A stretch of DNA of 64,000 nucleotides from Prorocentrum cordatum (GCA_963575745.1 CAUYUJ010003547.1:186001-250000), one strand, 5' to 3'. Counted from the first letter of the stretch, positions 21,012-31,596 are shown. The notes: a model not told the origin generated them from the sequence alone. Numbers and translations are program-made.

Positions 21012-22988
21012 ATGGTGGTCTCCGTCGCCAGCAACTCCACGGCGATCCAGGAGATGTTCGAGCTCGCGGCGGAGTGGATCCCGAACAACATCAAGGCCTC
21101 CGAGTACGACACCCCACTGAAGGATCTCATGATGGTGGTGGTCCTCGCCAGCAACTCCACGACGATCCAGGAGTGGTTGAAGCTCGTGGCGGAGCGGATC
21201 CCGGACAACACCAAGGCGACCGTGAGCGACATCCCGCTGAAGGACCTCAAGATGGTGGTGGCCTTCGCCAGCAACTCCACGACGATCCAGGAGATGTTCG
21301 AGAGAATGGCGGAGTGGATCCCGAACAGCATCAAGGCGTCCTTCGCCGGCAACTCCACGGCGAAACGCTCGAAACGCACCGTGTTGGGCCGTGCCAGACG
21401 AAATTCTCTGGCGGGCGCTGCGTTGGAGATGTTCAGGCTCGTGGCGGAGTGGACCCCCAACAACATCAAGGCCACCCTGTACAACATCCCGCTGAAGGGC
21501 CTCAAGATGGCGTCCGTCGACGACGATTCCGCGGCGATCCAGGAGATGTTCGAGAGCGTGGCGGAGTGGATCACAAACAACATCAAGGCGTCCGTGTGCG
21601 ACATCCCGCTGAAGGACCTCGACATGGTGGTGGCCTTCGCCAGCAACTCCACGACGATCCAGGAGATGTTCGAGCTCGTGCCGGACCAGACCCCGAACAA
21701 CATCAAGACCTCCGAGTACAACATCCCGCTGAAGGGCCCCGACATGGTGGTGGCCCTCGCCAGCATTCCCACGACGATCCAGGAGATGTTCGAGCTCGTG
21801 GCGGACCAGGTCCCGAACAACATCAAGGCCTCCGAGTACAACATCCCTTTGAAGGACCCCGACATGGTGGTGGCCCTCGCCAGCATTTCCACGACGATCC
21901 AGGAGATGTTCGAGCTCGTGGCGGACCAGACCCCGAACAACATCAATACCTCCGAGTACAACATCCCGCTGAAGGACCCCGACATGGTGGTGGCCCTCGC
22001 CAGCAACTCCACGACGATCCAGGAGATGGTCGAGCTCGTGGCGGACCAGGTCCCGAACAACATCAAGGCTTCCGTGTCCAACATCCCGCTGCAGGACCCC
22101 AAGATGGCGGCCGTCGACGACGACTCCACGGCGATCCAGGTGATGTCCGAGAGCGTTGCGGAGTGGATCCCGAACAACATCCAAGCGTCCCTCGCCGGCG
22201 ACTCCTCGACGATCCAGGAGATGTTCAAGAGCGCGGCGAAGCGAATCCCGAGCCACATGAAGGCCTCCCTGTGCGACGCCCCGCTGAAGGACCTCAAGAT
22301 GGCAGCCTTGGCCTGCGGCTACACGGCGATCCAGGAGATGTTCGAAGGCGTGGCGGAGCGGATCCCGAACAACATCAAGGCGTCCTCCGCTGGCAACTCC
22401 ACGACGATCCAGGAGACTTTCAGGCGCGTGGCGAATTGTATCCCGAACAACATCAAGGCCTCCCTGTACGGCATCCCGGTGAAGGACCTCAGGATGGCGG
22501 CCTCCGCCGACAACTCCACGGCGATCCAGGAGATGCTCGAGCACATGGTGGAGTGGATCCTGATCAACATCAAGGCCTCCCTGTGCGACATCCCGCTGGA
22601 GGGGCTCGAGATGGCGGCCTTGGCCAACAACTCCGCTGCAATCCAGGTGATTTTCGAGCATGTGGCGGAGTGGACCTCGAGCAACTCCACTGCGATCCAG
22701 GAGATGTCCGAGAGCGAGGCAGTGCGAACCCCGAACAACATCAAGGCCTCCGTGTGCAACATCCCGCTGAGGGGACTCATCCCGTTCCCGCGTCTGCGCT
22801 TCTTAGTGAACAGGTGTGTTTTAGATGTTCGCTTGAGCACGATCTCCACCTGGGCAGTCACTTCCGCTGGGTGCACCCGGATGCCAGGCAGGATATCCTG
22901 CGGGGGCCGCACGACTGGCATGCATGCACAAAGTCTTGCCATCCCGGCGCCTGATTCGGAGGGCGAGTCTGAGGGCTCAGACCTCTGA
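21012..22988 (+). CDS. Repeat protein of about 16 units of 39-40 residues (120-bp tandem repeat), function unknown
   Basis: An uninterrupted frame of about 658 codons built from a 40-residue unit whose consensus resembles IPLKDLxMVVALASNSTTIQEMFELVAEWIPNNIKAS. Four central units (21601-22080) repeat at exactly 120 bp. Several outer units lack the IPLKD part, and one (about 21355-21430) has IQE replaced by a basic insert. In a full unit essentially every third codon position is G or C, which marks this frame as the coding one although other frames and the reverse strand are also open. The predicted character is a helical solenoid. The first ATG is at 21012; the frame is open further 5' to about 20979. 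It lies inside intron 4 of the DUF4116 gene on the same strand. I do not recognise the family. Confidence 0.6.
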   Translation: MVVSVASNSTAIQEMFELAAEWIPNNIKASEYDTPLKDLMMVVVLASNSTTIQEWLKLVAERIPDNTKATVSDIPLKDLKMVVAFASNSTTIQEMFERMAEWIPNSIKASFAGNSTAKRSKRTVLGRARRNSLAGAALEMFRLVAEWTPNNIKATLYNIPLKGLKMASVDDDSAAIQEMFESVAEWITNNIKASVCDIPLKDLDMVVAFASNSTTIQEMFELVPDQTPNNIKTSEYNIPLKGPDMVVALASIPTTIQEMFELVADQVPNNIKASEYNIPLKDPDMVVALASISTTIQEMFELVADQTPNNINTSEYNIPLKDPDMVVALASNSTTIQEMVELVADQVPNNIKASVSNIPLQDPKMAAVDDDSTAIQVMSESVAEWIPNNIQASLAGDSSTIQEMFKSAAKRIPSHMKASLCDAPLKDLKMAALACGYTAIQEMFEGVAERIPNNIKASSAGNSTTIQETFRRVANCIPNNIKASLYGIPVKDLRMAASADNSTAIQEMLEHMVEWILINIKASLCDIPLEGLEMAALANNSAAIQVIFEHVAEWTSSNSTAIQEMSESEAVRTPNNIKASVCNIPLRGLIPFPRLRFLVNRCVLDVRLSTISTWAVTSAGCTRMPGRISCGGRTTGMHAQSLAIPAPDSEGESEGSDL

Positions 22989-24209
22989 GCCCCCGCTTTT
23001 TTTTTCTCCTGCACAGTCTCACCCCCCCGTTCATGCCCCTCTGCTGGGCGAGCCGCGGCTCGTCGCCGCGAAGACGGCATTGCCGGTGCAGGCGCTGCCG
23101 GCCCCCGCTTTCGCGCTGCTGGGGAGCGCGCGCGGAAAAAATATCGGGCTTTCTGCTTGCCCCGGCACCGCCGGGGACCGGACCTGGGGTGAGTGCGGAA
23201 CGGCAAGTGGTCCACCCTTTGCTCGACTGACGGCGTTCCCCCTTCTGGTCCACCCCTGCCCCTGGTTGACGCTCGCCGCTTGGTTCCCCCGCCCACCGTG
23301 ATGGATGAGCTGCCTGCGATGTTCGCCGAAGACTTGGTCCACCTCTCGGCGGGGGCCACCTTCGTGCTCCAGGTGCTGCACAAGTGGTTCATCCTTTGTC
23401 AGTGCTCCAGCCCTCCTGCGAGTTGGTCCATGGCGCTCGGCCACGCCTGCTGCCGTTCCCCCGACACTCTGGGCCAGGCAGTCGAGGTTCGGACTCCGCG
23501 ACTGGGTTGACGTCTCCGTGCATTGGTCGGTGCTCATGTCCGATCGCGCCCAGGAGTCCAAGTGAGTGAGGCTTTCCCGGCCCCCCCCTCTTCCGCCCGC
23601 GCGTTCTTTGCTCTCTCGCCTCCTCGTCGTGGTGAGCGTCGCGGCCTCGCGTGCCCACTGCGCTACCACGGAACTGCTTGGCCCTAGCCAGTGCTCTCTG
23701 AACTGTACGGTTCGAGCTGGCGCCGCTGTGGGACTTCTCCTCCGTCTGCTTCAGTGTGGTGCTTGCGTCCCCGTTCCCGGGTCGCTCGCATTTCAATGAG
23801 GGGCATTTTGCCTCTTGCAGGTGGGTGCACTTGTTGCGTCGGCCTATGCGCCTTCGTAACAAATTACCTCGCCCTGTGCCCCAGCCGCGCCCGCCCCGCT
23901 TCCTGGACTTTTCCTTGGAGCCGCCCATCAAAAAAGTATCCCCGTGGTGCGTTCCGCGACAGCTCAGCCCCCCTGGCTAGCACGCGTCGTTTAGGGCGTT
24001 TGGAGCCTGGCGCCCCACTGGCGATTCGCTCCTCGGGCCTCGCGCCTGCCCCCACTCAGAACGACAGACTCGGTTGCTCATGTACACGTCTTGTCACTGC
24101 GTGGGCCGTGCCTCATGGCAGGCATCGAATTCCTCGACACTTTGCCCCTCGAGCTTTCCAGGATCCCCCCCGCCGTCAGTCCCCCCAGTGCCTCGCGGCT
24201 GCTTTGTGA
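22989..24209. other. No gene recognised; repeat-like flank of the helicase locus
   Basis: The stretch starts with a T/C tract ending in CACAG (22995-23022). GGAAAAAATATCGGG at about 23134 and CAAAAAAGTATCCCC at about 23928 resemble words at 29917 and 30377, on the other side of the helicase locus. Several open frames exist but none has motif support. Confidence 0.3.
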
Positions 24210-24301
24210 GTGGGCCGGCCGGCTAGTGCGCTTCTTGTAGCTAATCAGGCTTGCCCGTTGGCCCGGACACCCTGCCCGCCGCCTGCCTCTTCGCTCGCGG
24301 C

Positions 24302-24731
24302 CGCGACCGCAAAACGCACCCCCGTGGTGCGCGTCTTCGACCAGCCCGACAACGACTGGACTGGCATCAGCTTGCGCATCCCTGGCCTACGGCAGATCGC
24401 ATCCACGCACCTCAAGAAAGGCACCCTGAAGCTCCCCACGATTGACCCCAGCCAGGGAGGCGAGGCCGATATCGTGATCTTCCTGGCGGCCAGGTCCAAC
24501 GGAGGGCACAACTGGGGCTTTATCGACGATGCCAACAGGGCCAACGTCGCGATCACCAGAGTAACCCGATTAGTGGTGGTCATCGGAGACGGGAGGATGT
24601 TCGCAAACGCCATCTGGTCCAGGCTTTGGGCCCTTTTCAGAGCACGGGGGGCTTCCCAGCCTCTGGGTCAGGTTCCAGAAGAAGCAGGCGCCAGGCAACA
24701 GGCGACTCCTGGCCCTGGACCCCGGCTTTGA
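24302..24731 (+). pseudogene. C-terminal core of a UPF1/SEN1-like superfamily 1 helicase
   Basis: The frame carries the last helicase motifs. PSQGGEADIVIF at about 24451-24490 matches the Q-G-x-E-x-D motif V region, and GFIDDANRANVAITR at about 24520-24565 matches motif VI with its arginine finger. A strand VVVIGDGRMF follows, as in the AAA_12 domain. Such enzymes unwind RNA or DNA with ATP. The upstream motifs (Walker A and B) are not found in this window. The frame ends at TGA 24729-24731, but coding-like sequence continues in another frame from about 24640, just past a run of six G. A frameshift there is more likely than a true end. Confidence 0.6.
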
Positions 24732-25843
24732 CCCAGTCAGAGACCTTGCCACCTGGGTCAGCTCGCCCGTATTCTGGAAGGGTAGCGTGGATGGGGATAG
24801 TGCGGCGAAGGAGATCGACAGCGCCATCAAACGAGCACGCGAATCCCTGGTCGCCGCTCGAGCCCGACTTCAGTTGGGACGCCCTGGGAAGGTCCATCAC
24901 CGATTGTATGGGCAACCTCCTCTCCTCACCACCGCTCGCAGTTGTGCTCTACCTGGTCTCGGGACTCCACCCACGAGTTCCCCCTAGCCGAGGCCCCAGG
25001 GATCCTGGCAAGCTGGACCGTAAGGCATGGTCACACCTGGGCTTCCTGTACGACGTGGGTATAGGCCTGGACGCAAGCAACCTGGTCTACAACATGTTCT
25101 GGGCATGCCTGGTGTGGGTAACGGGCCTAGGCACACCCTGGGAGAACAGTGACCGCGCCCTTTCGGATGACTCACTCCCATCGCCTCCGCCTGCGAAAGG
25201 TCGCTTGAGTCGCCCGCGGGCAGGGCGCCAGTGTACTCCGAAGGGCTTGCTGCGACATGTCCCAGAAGCTTGGAGCGCCAGGACACGCGACTGTTGCCGC
25301 CACAGGACGCATCCTGGGATGGACACCCTGGCGCAGCTGCTGCGCGCGGCGCCCCAGGGCCCAGAGCTACGAGACAGACTCAAGGACGCAGACGGCCTTC
25401 CCTTGGACTTCCGGAAGGCGCGCGCCCTCCTGGTCATCACGATGCTCATGATAAGGGAACCCAGGGCCTGCCTGTGGCCCTTTCCCCATGCCGAAGGTAC
25501 GGGCGACGTCGTCGAGGCCGTGCTCGGCATCTGCGTTCCCTGGCAGGATGCGCACCTGGGGTTTCGGCAGGAGTTCGCGGCAGGCCGGAATCTCTCGCTG
25601 GGCGACTTCGTGGGGCTGCGTGGGGGGATCGAAGACGCGCTCGCCCAGATCTCGCGCCTGGTAGAGATCGCGCATCACCACGATGCGGCGAGGGCTGCAG
25701 GGCGCCCACAGTCCTGGAAGGACATGGAGAAGGCCGACATCCAGCTCAAAGCTCCAATGATCGCCCTGGAAGAGATCGCACCCGCGGCCGAGCTTGCACC
25801 CCTGGCAGACTACAAGTGCCCCGCATGCGCGCTCCGCACTTAG
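24640..25843 (+). pseudogene. Continuation of the helicase locus, frameshifted
   Basis: Coding-like sequence continues in two further frames. The first runs from about 24640 to 24850 (includes RFQKKQAPGNRRLLALD and AAKEIDSAIKRARESL). The second runs from about 24850 to 25843 and is partly in a 405-codon open frame ending in a C-x-x-C pair (YKCPACALRT, stop TAG 25841-25843). The latter includes a hydrophobic stretch LAVVLYLVSGL and a helical region ALLVITMLMI. No known domain is recognised beyond the helicase. Frame changes make a working protein unlikely unless introns are present that I cannot see. Confidence 0.4.
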
Positions 25844-25989
25844 GGTCCGAGGCTGGCCCGGGTGAAGACAGAGGCGACGCTGCGCTGGGGTACATTGGCG
25901 GAGGCACAGCCCTCTCCAAGACCGGTCTGGCCTCGCCCACACCAGCAGCCCCCGCGCCTGGCACGATACTGGCCCCCACGGCCATCAGC

Positions 25990-26720
25990 GATGATCGGCT
26001 GCAGAGCGAGCAGAAGAGAACGCTTTCTTCACTTGTGACGGCTGCTCCAAGACCCGGCTGGAGTCTAACGACGGGATCTGGGAGGACGACATCGTCGGGG
26101 ACACCCTGGCCAGCAACAGACCTCAGGCATACCTGGAGGGGCAGAACCTCACCTGGCTATGCGGGACCTGCTGGGTAGTCAGCCTCAACAGAAAGGGCGT
26201 CCCACGTCCAACGGGAGAGACCGTGGCCGCCAAGGTTCAGGACTATGCGGCCTGGCAAAGCGGCCGGCCATGCGACCCCAGGGCCAGCGCGCTCCCTCCG
26301 CTTCCCAGCCACTGGCCCCTAGGCTACGGATGCATTCCTCTCTCCCGGGGCTCCAGGACGCTGACCGACCTCCCGATGGCCCCACCGACCCAGCACTGCC
26401 CAAATATCGCCAACACTACACTGCCAGCGAAAAGGATCCTGGACGGAAGGTTCGGCGGCGAGACCCACAAAACGAGCTCCTACTCCGCCAAGTGCGACAC
26501 TTGCCCGCCTGGAGGCCCACTCCTGGTACGGAAAGTCGACGCCCCAGCTCTCGGCTGCTTCATCTGGAAGGCCCAGGATGATACAGGAAGCACTGAGCGA
26601 GCAGGTCCCCCCGAGTGGGATCCGTGGCCACTCTCCTGGTTCGAGCGGAAATGGAACGCCGCGTGGCGTTGCAGGAGGTGCCTGGTCTACAGATGGAACG
26701 TCGCGCCACAGCTCGCCCGC
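25990..26720 (+). pseudogene. Two zinc-binding-like segments of the helicase locus
   Basis: The segment at about 26013-26220 reads FFTCDGCSKTRLESNDGIW..LTWLCGTCWVV, that is C-x2-C then C-x2-C about 40 residues later. The segment at about 26430-26700 reads SAKCDTCPPGG..NAAWRCRRCLV, again two C-x2-C pairs, in a different frame. Both look like treble-clef or zinc-ribbon folds. They are separated by frame changes and are best read as parts of the same decayed gene as the helicase. Confidence 0.4.
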
Positions 26721-28620
26721 GCCTTACCGAGCAGGCAACCGGCGACGACGCCACACCGACTTGGCTACCCAGCTCGCACCCGCAGCAGCAGACGCACTCG
26801 CGCCCGATCCCTATGCCCGCAGCGCGGCCTCAGTCGGCCCAGTTGCGTGCAGCAGCGGGAACCGCGGCGAAGTGCCCCCACCCGACTCGCGCGTCCGCGC
26901 AGCCCCAGAGGTCTTGAGGTTGTTCTCAGATTTGTCGCCACCAGAGTTCCCGAGACTCCGCTGCAGACGAATCTCCGCACTCGCCATAGAGGAGACAAAC
27001 GACTCCAAGCGCAGCCGTTCCAACGAGCTGAAGGAGGCCCAGCATATTTTGGTCGCCTACCTGCAGGACGACCATCCCTCACTGGACGGCTGCCGGACGG
27101 ACCACGTAAAAGCGGAAGGCGCAAAGATCTCAGCACAGACGGATCAGGAAACCATCTTGGCCCGCGCACCAGCTGACACCCTTCCTGACCAGGATCTACG
27201 GCGTAGAAATACCGCAACATGGTCGCCCCGGGAGATTCCCATGGGACGGCAAGAGATGGGCTGCAGCAAGAGCGGTCGGGCATCTGACGAGCAGCGCGAA
27301 GCGCGATGAGGCCTGGGCGGCGCACTGCGCGGCCCTGGCGCCCGACAAGGGCCCGAGTCTCTTTCGCCACGAGCTCGCCGTCCTGGCCAGCGTCCTGGCC
27401 AGCCTGGATCCCGGAGAGCTCGCAGCTGCCTCCATCGCCAACTTCGCCGAACAAGACGCCCCTGCTGTGGGCCTGGGCGAGGCGCACTCGCCATCCCCAA
27501 GGGGGGCTACGAGGTCCTGGATTGCGCCGAAGACCGAGGAGGCAGCAACAAGAGAGGCCGAGTCAGCTGCGGACCCCAGGGCCCAACCCGACGGCACGGC
27601 CCAGCCCGAAGAGGCCGAACCCCCCCACGCGGCAGGCGGACCGCGCCCCTCAGGCGGGAGAGCAGGACGTGACAGAGGTCCTCCCTGGCATAGAGGCAGC
27701 GGACTCCCCATCGAATCCATCGCCGACCGATATGGCCGACTGCGATGTGGTCGACGAGGTCGACTTCGACGGCGACGAGGCCCGACCAGCGGTCTCGCCG
27801 CCGCCTGCCGGAGACGCAAAAGGTGCAGCCGAGCAGGAAGGCAGCTCCTTCCCACCTTCGCTCGACGCAGCTGGCGACGCGGCTGACGACTGCCTTCTCG
27901 ACGACGCCCTGAACATCCTCGGGCGGGCTTCGGCGGGCGGGAGCAGATCCGAGCCCTCTAGCGAGGCGCCGGCCGAGGGTGCGCCCCGCAGGCCCGCGCG
28001 CGGCTCTGCTGAGGCCCAGGAAGTCAGCGGCTCGCCGCGCAGGCCAGATCCCGGAAGTCAAGCGGCCACGGACGGCGTCCCTGGTGGAGGCAGAGCGCCG
28101 ACAACTCCCGCGCGATGCGACGCCCCTTGGGGCAGGAGACACAGCAGGGCCGCCGGCCGTGCCTTCGGCGATCTCGTCGACCCCGTGGGCAGAGGCCGCG
28201 TGTACAAAGAGTTGCTGAGCAACGTCGACCTCGACAGGATCGGCGAGAAGCCAGCAGCCAAGATCCGCGCGGCTCCAGAGGGACCTGGGGGGCGCGTTCG
28301 ACGGCGTCTGGCACGCATGCACCAGGAAGCACCCTGCAGGAGCAAGAGGACTGCCGAAAGGCAACCCTGCGATGAACCCCGAGTCCACCTGCCGCGACTT
28401 CCTGGACGCCCGGGAATGCTGTGGATTCGACGCCTATGAGCTGGATCGGCAACTCGCTCTGCAGGTTGACTGGGACGTGGAGCGCGCAAAATGGATGGGG
28501 CGGCAGGGCAGAGGCGGCCACCAGCCAAAGGGCCGCGCGTCCAGCCCACAGCAATCCTGGGCCTGGGGCAGCTGGTCCTGGACACACTACACTCCTGGGG
28601 CGCCAACGACCGGCATATAG
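26720..28620 (+). pseudogene. 3' part of the helicase locus, several frames, ends at TAG 28618
   Basis: Coding-like stretches with high G/C at third positions occur in alternating frames. Examples are about 26760-27160 (KRSRSNELKEAQHILVAYL), about 27164-27600 (LTPFLTRIYGVEIP, GRFPWDGKRWAAARAV), 27660-28290 (acidic, then KELLSNVDLDRIGEKPAAK) and 28290-28620 (DFLDARECCGFDAYELD, ending in a Trp/Gly-rich tail and TAG 28618-28620). No family is recognised. Direction and spacing suggest one long decayed gene or retrocopy. Confidence 0.35.
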
Positions 28621-30402
28621 GAGGCAAGCGGGGCGGCGACCACAGCGGCGACGGGAGAGGCGACAAGCGCTCGCGCATATGGCGATGATCCATCTGTTCT
28701 TCGGCAAACCAGTGGCCATCAGCCACTTCCTGGTAGCGCTTTCCGCTTCCCAATTCTCTTTCTGCGTCGCCATTGAGCGCGCGGCCTTCAGCCGCTTTCC
28801 TGGTCTCCTCCACTCTCCTTCAGCGCCCGCTGCCCCCCGCCCGTGGGACCCTGGCAGCTGCCCGCTGACAATGCCGACATGTGGACTGCCGCTGGGGCCG
28901 TGGTCCACGTGTTCTAGTTGGCCATTGGCCTCGCTGCATTTGTTTCCGCCGCGCCTCGGCCCCCTTCCGCCCCCCGCGCCTGTCGGCAGTTGCCCCGCGC
29001 CGAGCTGCTCCGCCCCCCGCGCAAAGACGGCGCTGCCACGCGCCGCTCTGGCCCTTGCTCCCAACGGGCCCCCCCCCTCGCCAGCCGGACGCCCCAGTTC
29101 GCTTCTGGCGCGTGCCACGCTCATGCAGCTGTCCTGGGTGAGGTGCATAGCCCTGCGATCGGCAGTTCACATGGCAGCTCTATGCGTGCTGCCATTCCGC
29201 ACAGACGTTCGATGTCGACTTTATCCATCGTATTCCTGGTTGGCAGCATCCGGTGTGGCCGATCCGTTCGCTGTCCTGGCTGGCTCATCCTGTCGTTCTC
29301 GGAGAGGGGGTTGCCTCGGATCTTTCTGTCAGGAGTGAGTGTGCGACTTCGGTGGCGCCTGGCGCATTCCCGGCCATCGGTGTTAGCATTACCTCCCGGG
29401 GTGTTTTGCAGGCGAGCTGCCCCCCTCAGTGGCTGGGTGCGTGGGTTACGCGTGGTTATCTTACGTCATGTCCTACACGCCCTCAGCGGTCACTTGTCAG
29501 CTTCGCTGTCTGTGACCTTGCCGCGCCATTTTGGCTGCGTATAGCTCCCTCCGGATCACCGCCCCTGCCGGGAGTCTCGGTGTGTGCGACTTCGGTGGCG
29601 CCACTTCCATGCGCTAGTGTCCTGGTCAGTGAGTTCTTCCTGGCCTAGCAGGTGTCAGCGTTCTTTCGTGATGGTGCTCCTGGCTACATCCTGGGATCGC
29701 TCCGGCGCAATTTTGGTCGCGTTCCAGCCTCGGTTGGCTAATCATGCATGCGCTCGCTCCTGGACCTGGTTCCTGGCAGCTGCAGCCCGCGCCGCCTCGC
29801 GCAGTCCGGTCAGCTCAGGCGCTGCTTAAGCCGCCGGTTGTCGGCGCGTTAGGCAATTAGTTTCGCGCGTAGCCCGCCCGATCCTCGACGCTGCTGGCGC
29901 GCTTGCCGGCGGCCGCGGAAAAAGTATCCCCACTAACGCGTCCGCCTGCACTCCCCGTTTCGTGGAACGGGACCTCGACGCCAGTCTTTGGTGGTGTCTG
30001 GCGATCCGGACTCTGTCGAGGGCCTGCATGCGGGCTGGTCGGCGGCTGGGCAGTCGCGGGGTGCGCCCGCTACCCACGTGACGGTGTGCCTGTTGATCCT
30101 TGGCGCCTTCTTTTCGTTGTGCGCCTACTCACTGGCCTGCTCGCGGAGTCATTCAACCTGAATTTCCCCCCGCCGCTTCGGCGTGCAACTGACTGGCGGT
30201 TCAACCCCCCAGTCGAAGGCGCACTTCGGAGCGGCAGCGAGGCTCGCCTACTGTTGTGTCCTCCCCGCTGTTTTCTCGTTGTCTCTCTTTCCCTCGCCCC
30301 CTTGCGCAATATGGGCCGGAGCTAGGGCAATGCGACTTTTGGACGGCGTGTCGCGTTTCCGTTTCGCTTGCGATCCGAAAAAATATCCCAACTAACCCAT
30401 CC
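28621..30402. other. No gene recognised; repeat-like flank of the helicase locus
   Basis: Contains a duplicated GTGTGCGACTTCGGTGGCGCC word (about 29340 and 29582) and two copies of a GAAAAAgTATCCCaACTAACsC word (29917 and 30377). Open frames are present but no motif is recognised. Confidence 0.3.
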
Positions 30403-30539
30403 ACCACCAATGCCCAGGCGAGTGACAATGATCAGGGAGATGTAGGAGCACGCGCTGGAACAAACTGGAGGCAGCCGCCAGACCGAATATCTGGATCAGC
30501 CTGAGCAGGCGCAGGAGTCAACCATGGAGGCCTGTTGGC
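30403..30539 (+). other. Exon-like stretch ending at a GTGAGT donor-like site
   Basis: One frame reads polar, Gln-rich residues (EHALEQTGGSRQTEYLDQPEQAQ is split here as EHALEQTGGSRQ then TEYLDQPEQAQ) and ends in ACWLLT just before GTGAGT at 30536-30541. It is interrupted by one TAG at about 30444. No family recognised; may be chance. Confidence 0.2.
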
Positions 30540-30559
30540 TGCTTACGTGAGTCATATCG

Positions 30560-30800
30560 GATCCAATGCTGATGCCTTTGGGGGCTCGCTTGGAGTCCTC
30601 TCGGGGGCCTTGGGGGTTTTTCTCAGGAGGCGTCTTGAAGGCCATCGATCTAAAAAGGGTGATTCGTAAGTGATTTGCGTCGCACCGTCGGGGCCAGACA
30701 CATCGCCTTTTGAGGGCCTCTTGGGCCGCTACGGGTGCGCTCCTTGGGCGGCCTTTCGGGACAGCATTGGATGCCGCACGGGCCCTCGTAGGATTTTCGG
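30560..30800. repeat. GGCCTCTTGGGG-type repeat island 6, weak
   Basis: Decayed units such as CTCTCGGGGGCCTTGGGG and GAGGGCCTCTTGGGCC flank a spacer holding GGCCATCGATCTAAAAAGG, which resembles the ATCGATCAAA end motif of islands 5 and 7. Confidence 0.45.
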
Positions 30801-31596
30801 GACTCTGCAGATTTAATCATTTTCCTTCCGCCCAACCTGCATTCCCTTTTCTCAATGAGCGGGCGGCGGGCCGCGAAGCGGGTTGCCCCATCTTGTCTCC
30901 CCTTGTAAATTGTGGGGGTCCTCAGGGGGGGGTCTTACTTTTTGGTAATACAAAAACGCAGATTTCGTCTCGGCAGCCGACGGTATTTCAGAGCCACCAG
31001 ATTTTGCGACTTGCGGGAAAAGAGTTCGAGCAGGTTGAGTTTCGCTAGTTCACTTGGGGGCCTTGGGCCCTCGTGTCGTCGTCGCTCGCCGCCGCCGTTC
31101 GGTTGTTGTGGTGTTTCCCCTCTCCCTCGACCTGCTGGGCGTCCAGGGCAACGCGGTCCTGAGACGGCCTCTTGGGCATAGGGCGCTAGCCTTCGGCGCA
31201 AGCGCTGGAGACACCCTTGCGCCAAGCCGGGGTCCTTTCCCTGGGATTCTCGGTTTTCTGATCCTGATCCTGATTATCTTCTCCCTCCTTCCCCTGCGTC
31301 CTCCTCCTCTTCCTCCTCCCCCCTGCTCTTGCTCGTCCTCGTCCTTTTCCTGTGTTGCTCCTTCCGCTCGCGCTGCAACGCTAACTTTCCACCACTTCAA
31401 GTACGACAGCTCGGCTTCACGGCGCCACCGCTCCGTTCCTAGCGGGCCCCCCCATGGCGCGCATGAGTTCTTTCGTCCGTCCGTCCCGCCTGTGCTGTGT
31501 GCTCCTCTTCGGCTCTTCGTATCCGTTTCCTCTCCTCTTTCGCATCGTTCTCTCCCTCTTGATCCTCCGTCCTATCTGACTGCGGTCCTGGGGCAG
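30801..31596. other. 3' part of intron 4, no gene seen
   Basis: Mixed sequence, then a pyrimidine-rich tract (31255-31380 and 31500-31570) leading to the exon 5 acceptor. Confidence 0.4.

Larger units (their letters stand above)
20035..31596 (+). other. Intron 4 of the DUF4116 gene (about 11.6 kb, GT-AG)
   Basis: The donor is GTGGGG and the acceptor CTGGGGCAG|GC, after a long pyrimidine-rich run (about 31515-31570). It contains a foldback element, a GGA microsatellite, the 120-bp-repeat open frame, the helicase-like pseudogene locus and an exon-like stretch at 30403-30539, all on the same strand. Confidence 0.65.

Noticed and set aside
20697-22661. 654- and 450-codon reverse-strand frames over the 120-bp repeat
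   Set aside because: The + frame has G/C at almost all third positions, so the reverse frames are best explained as shadows.
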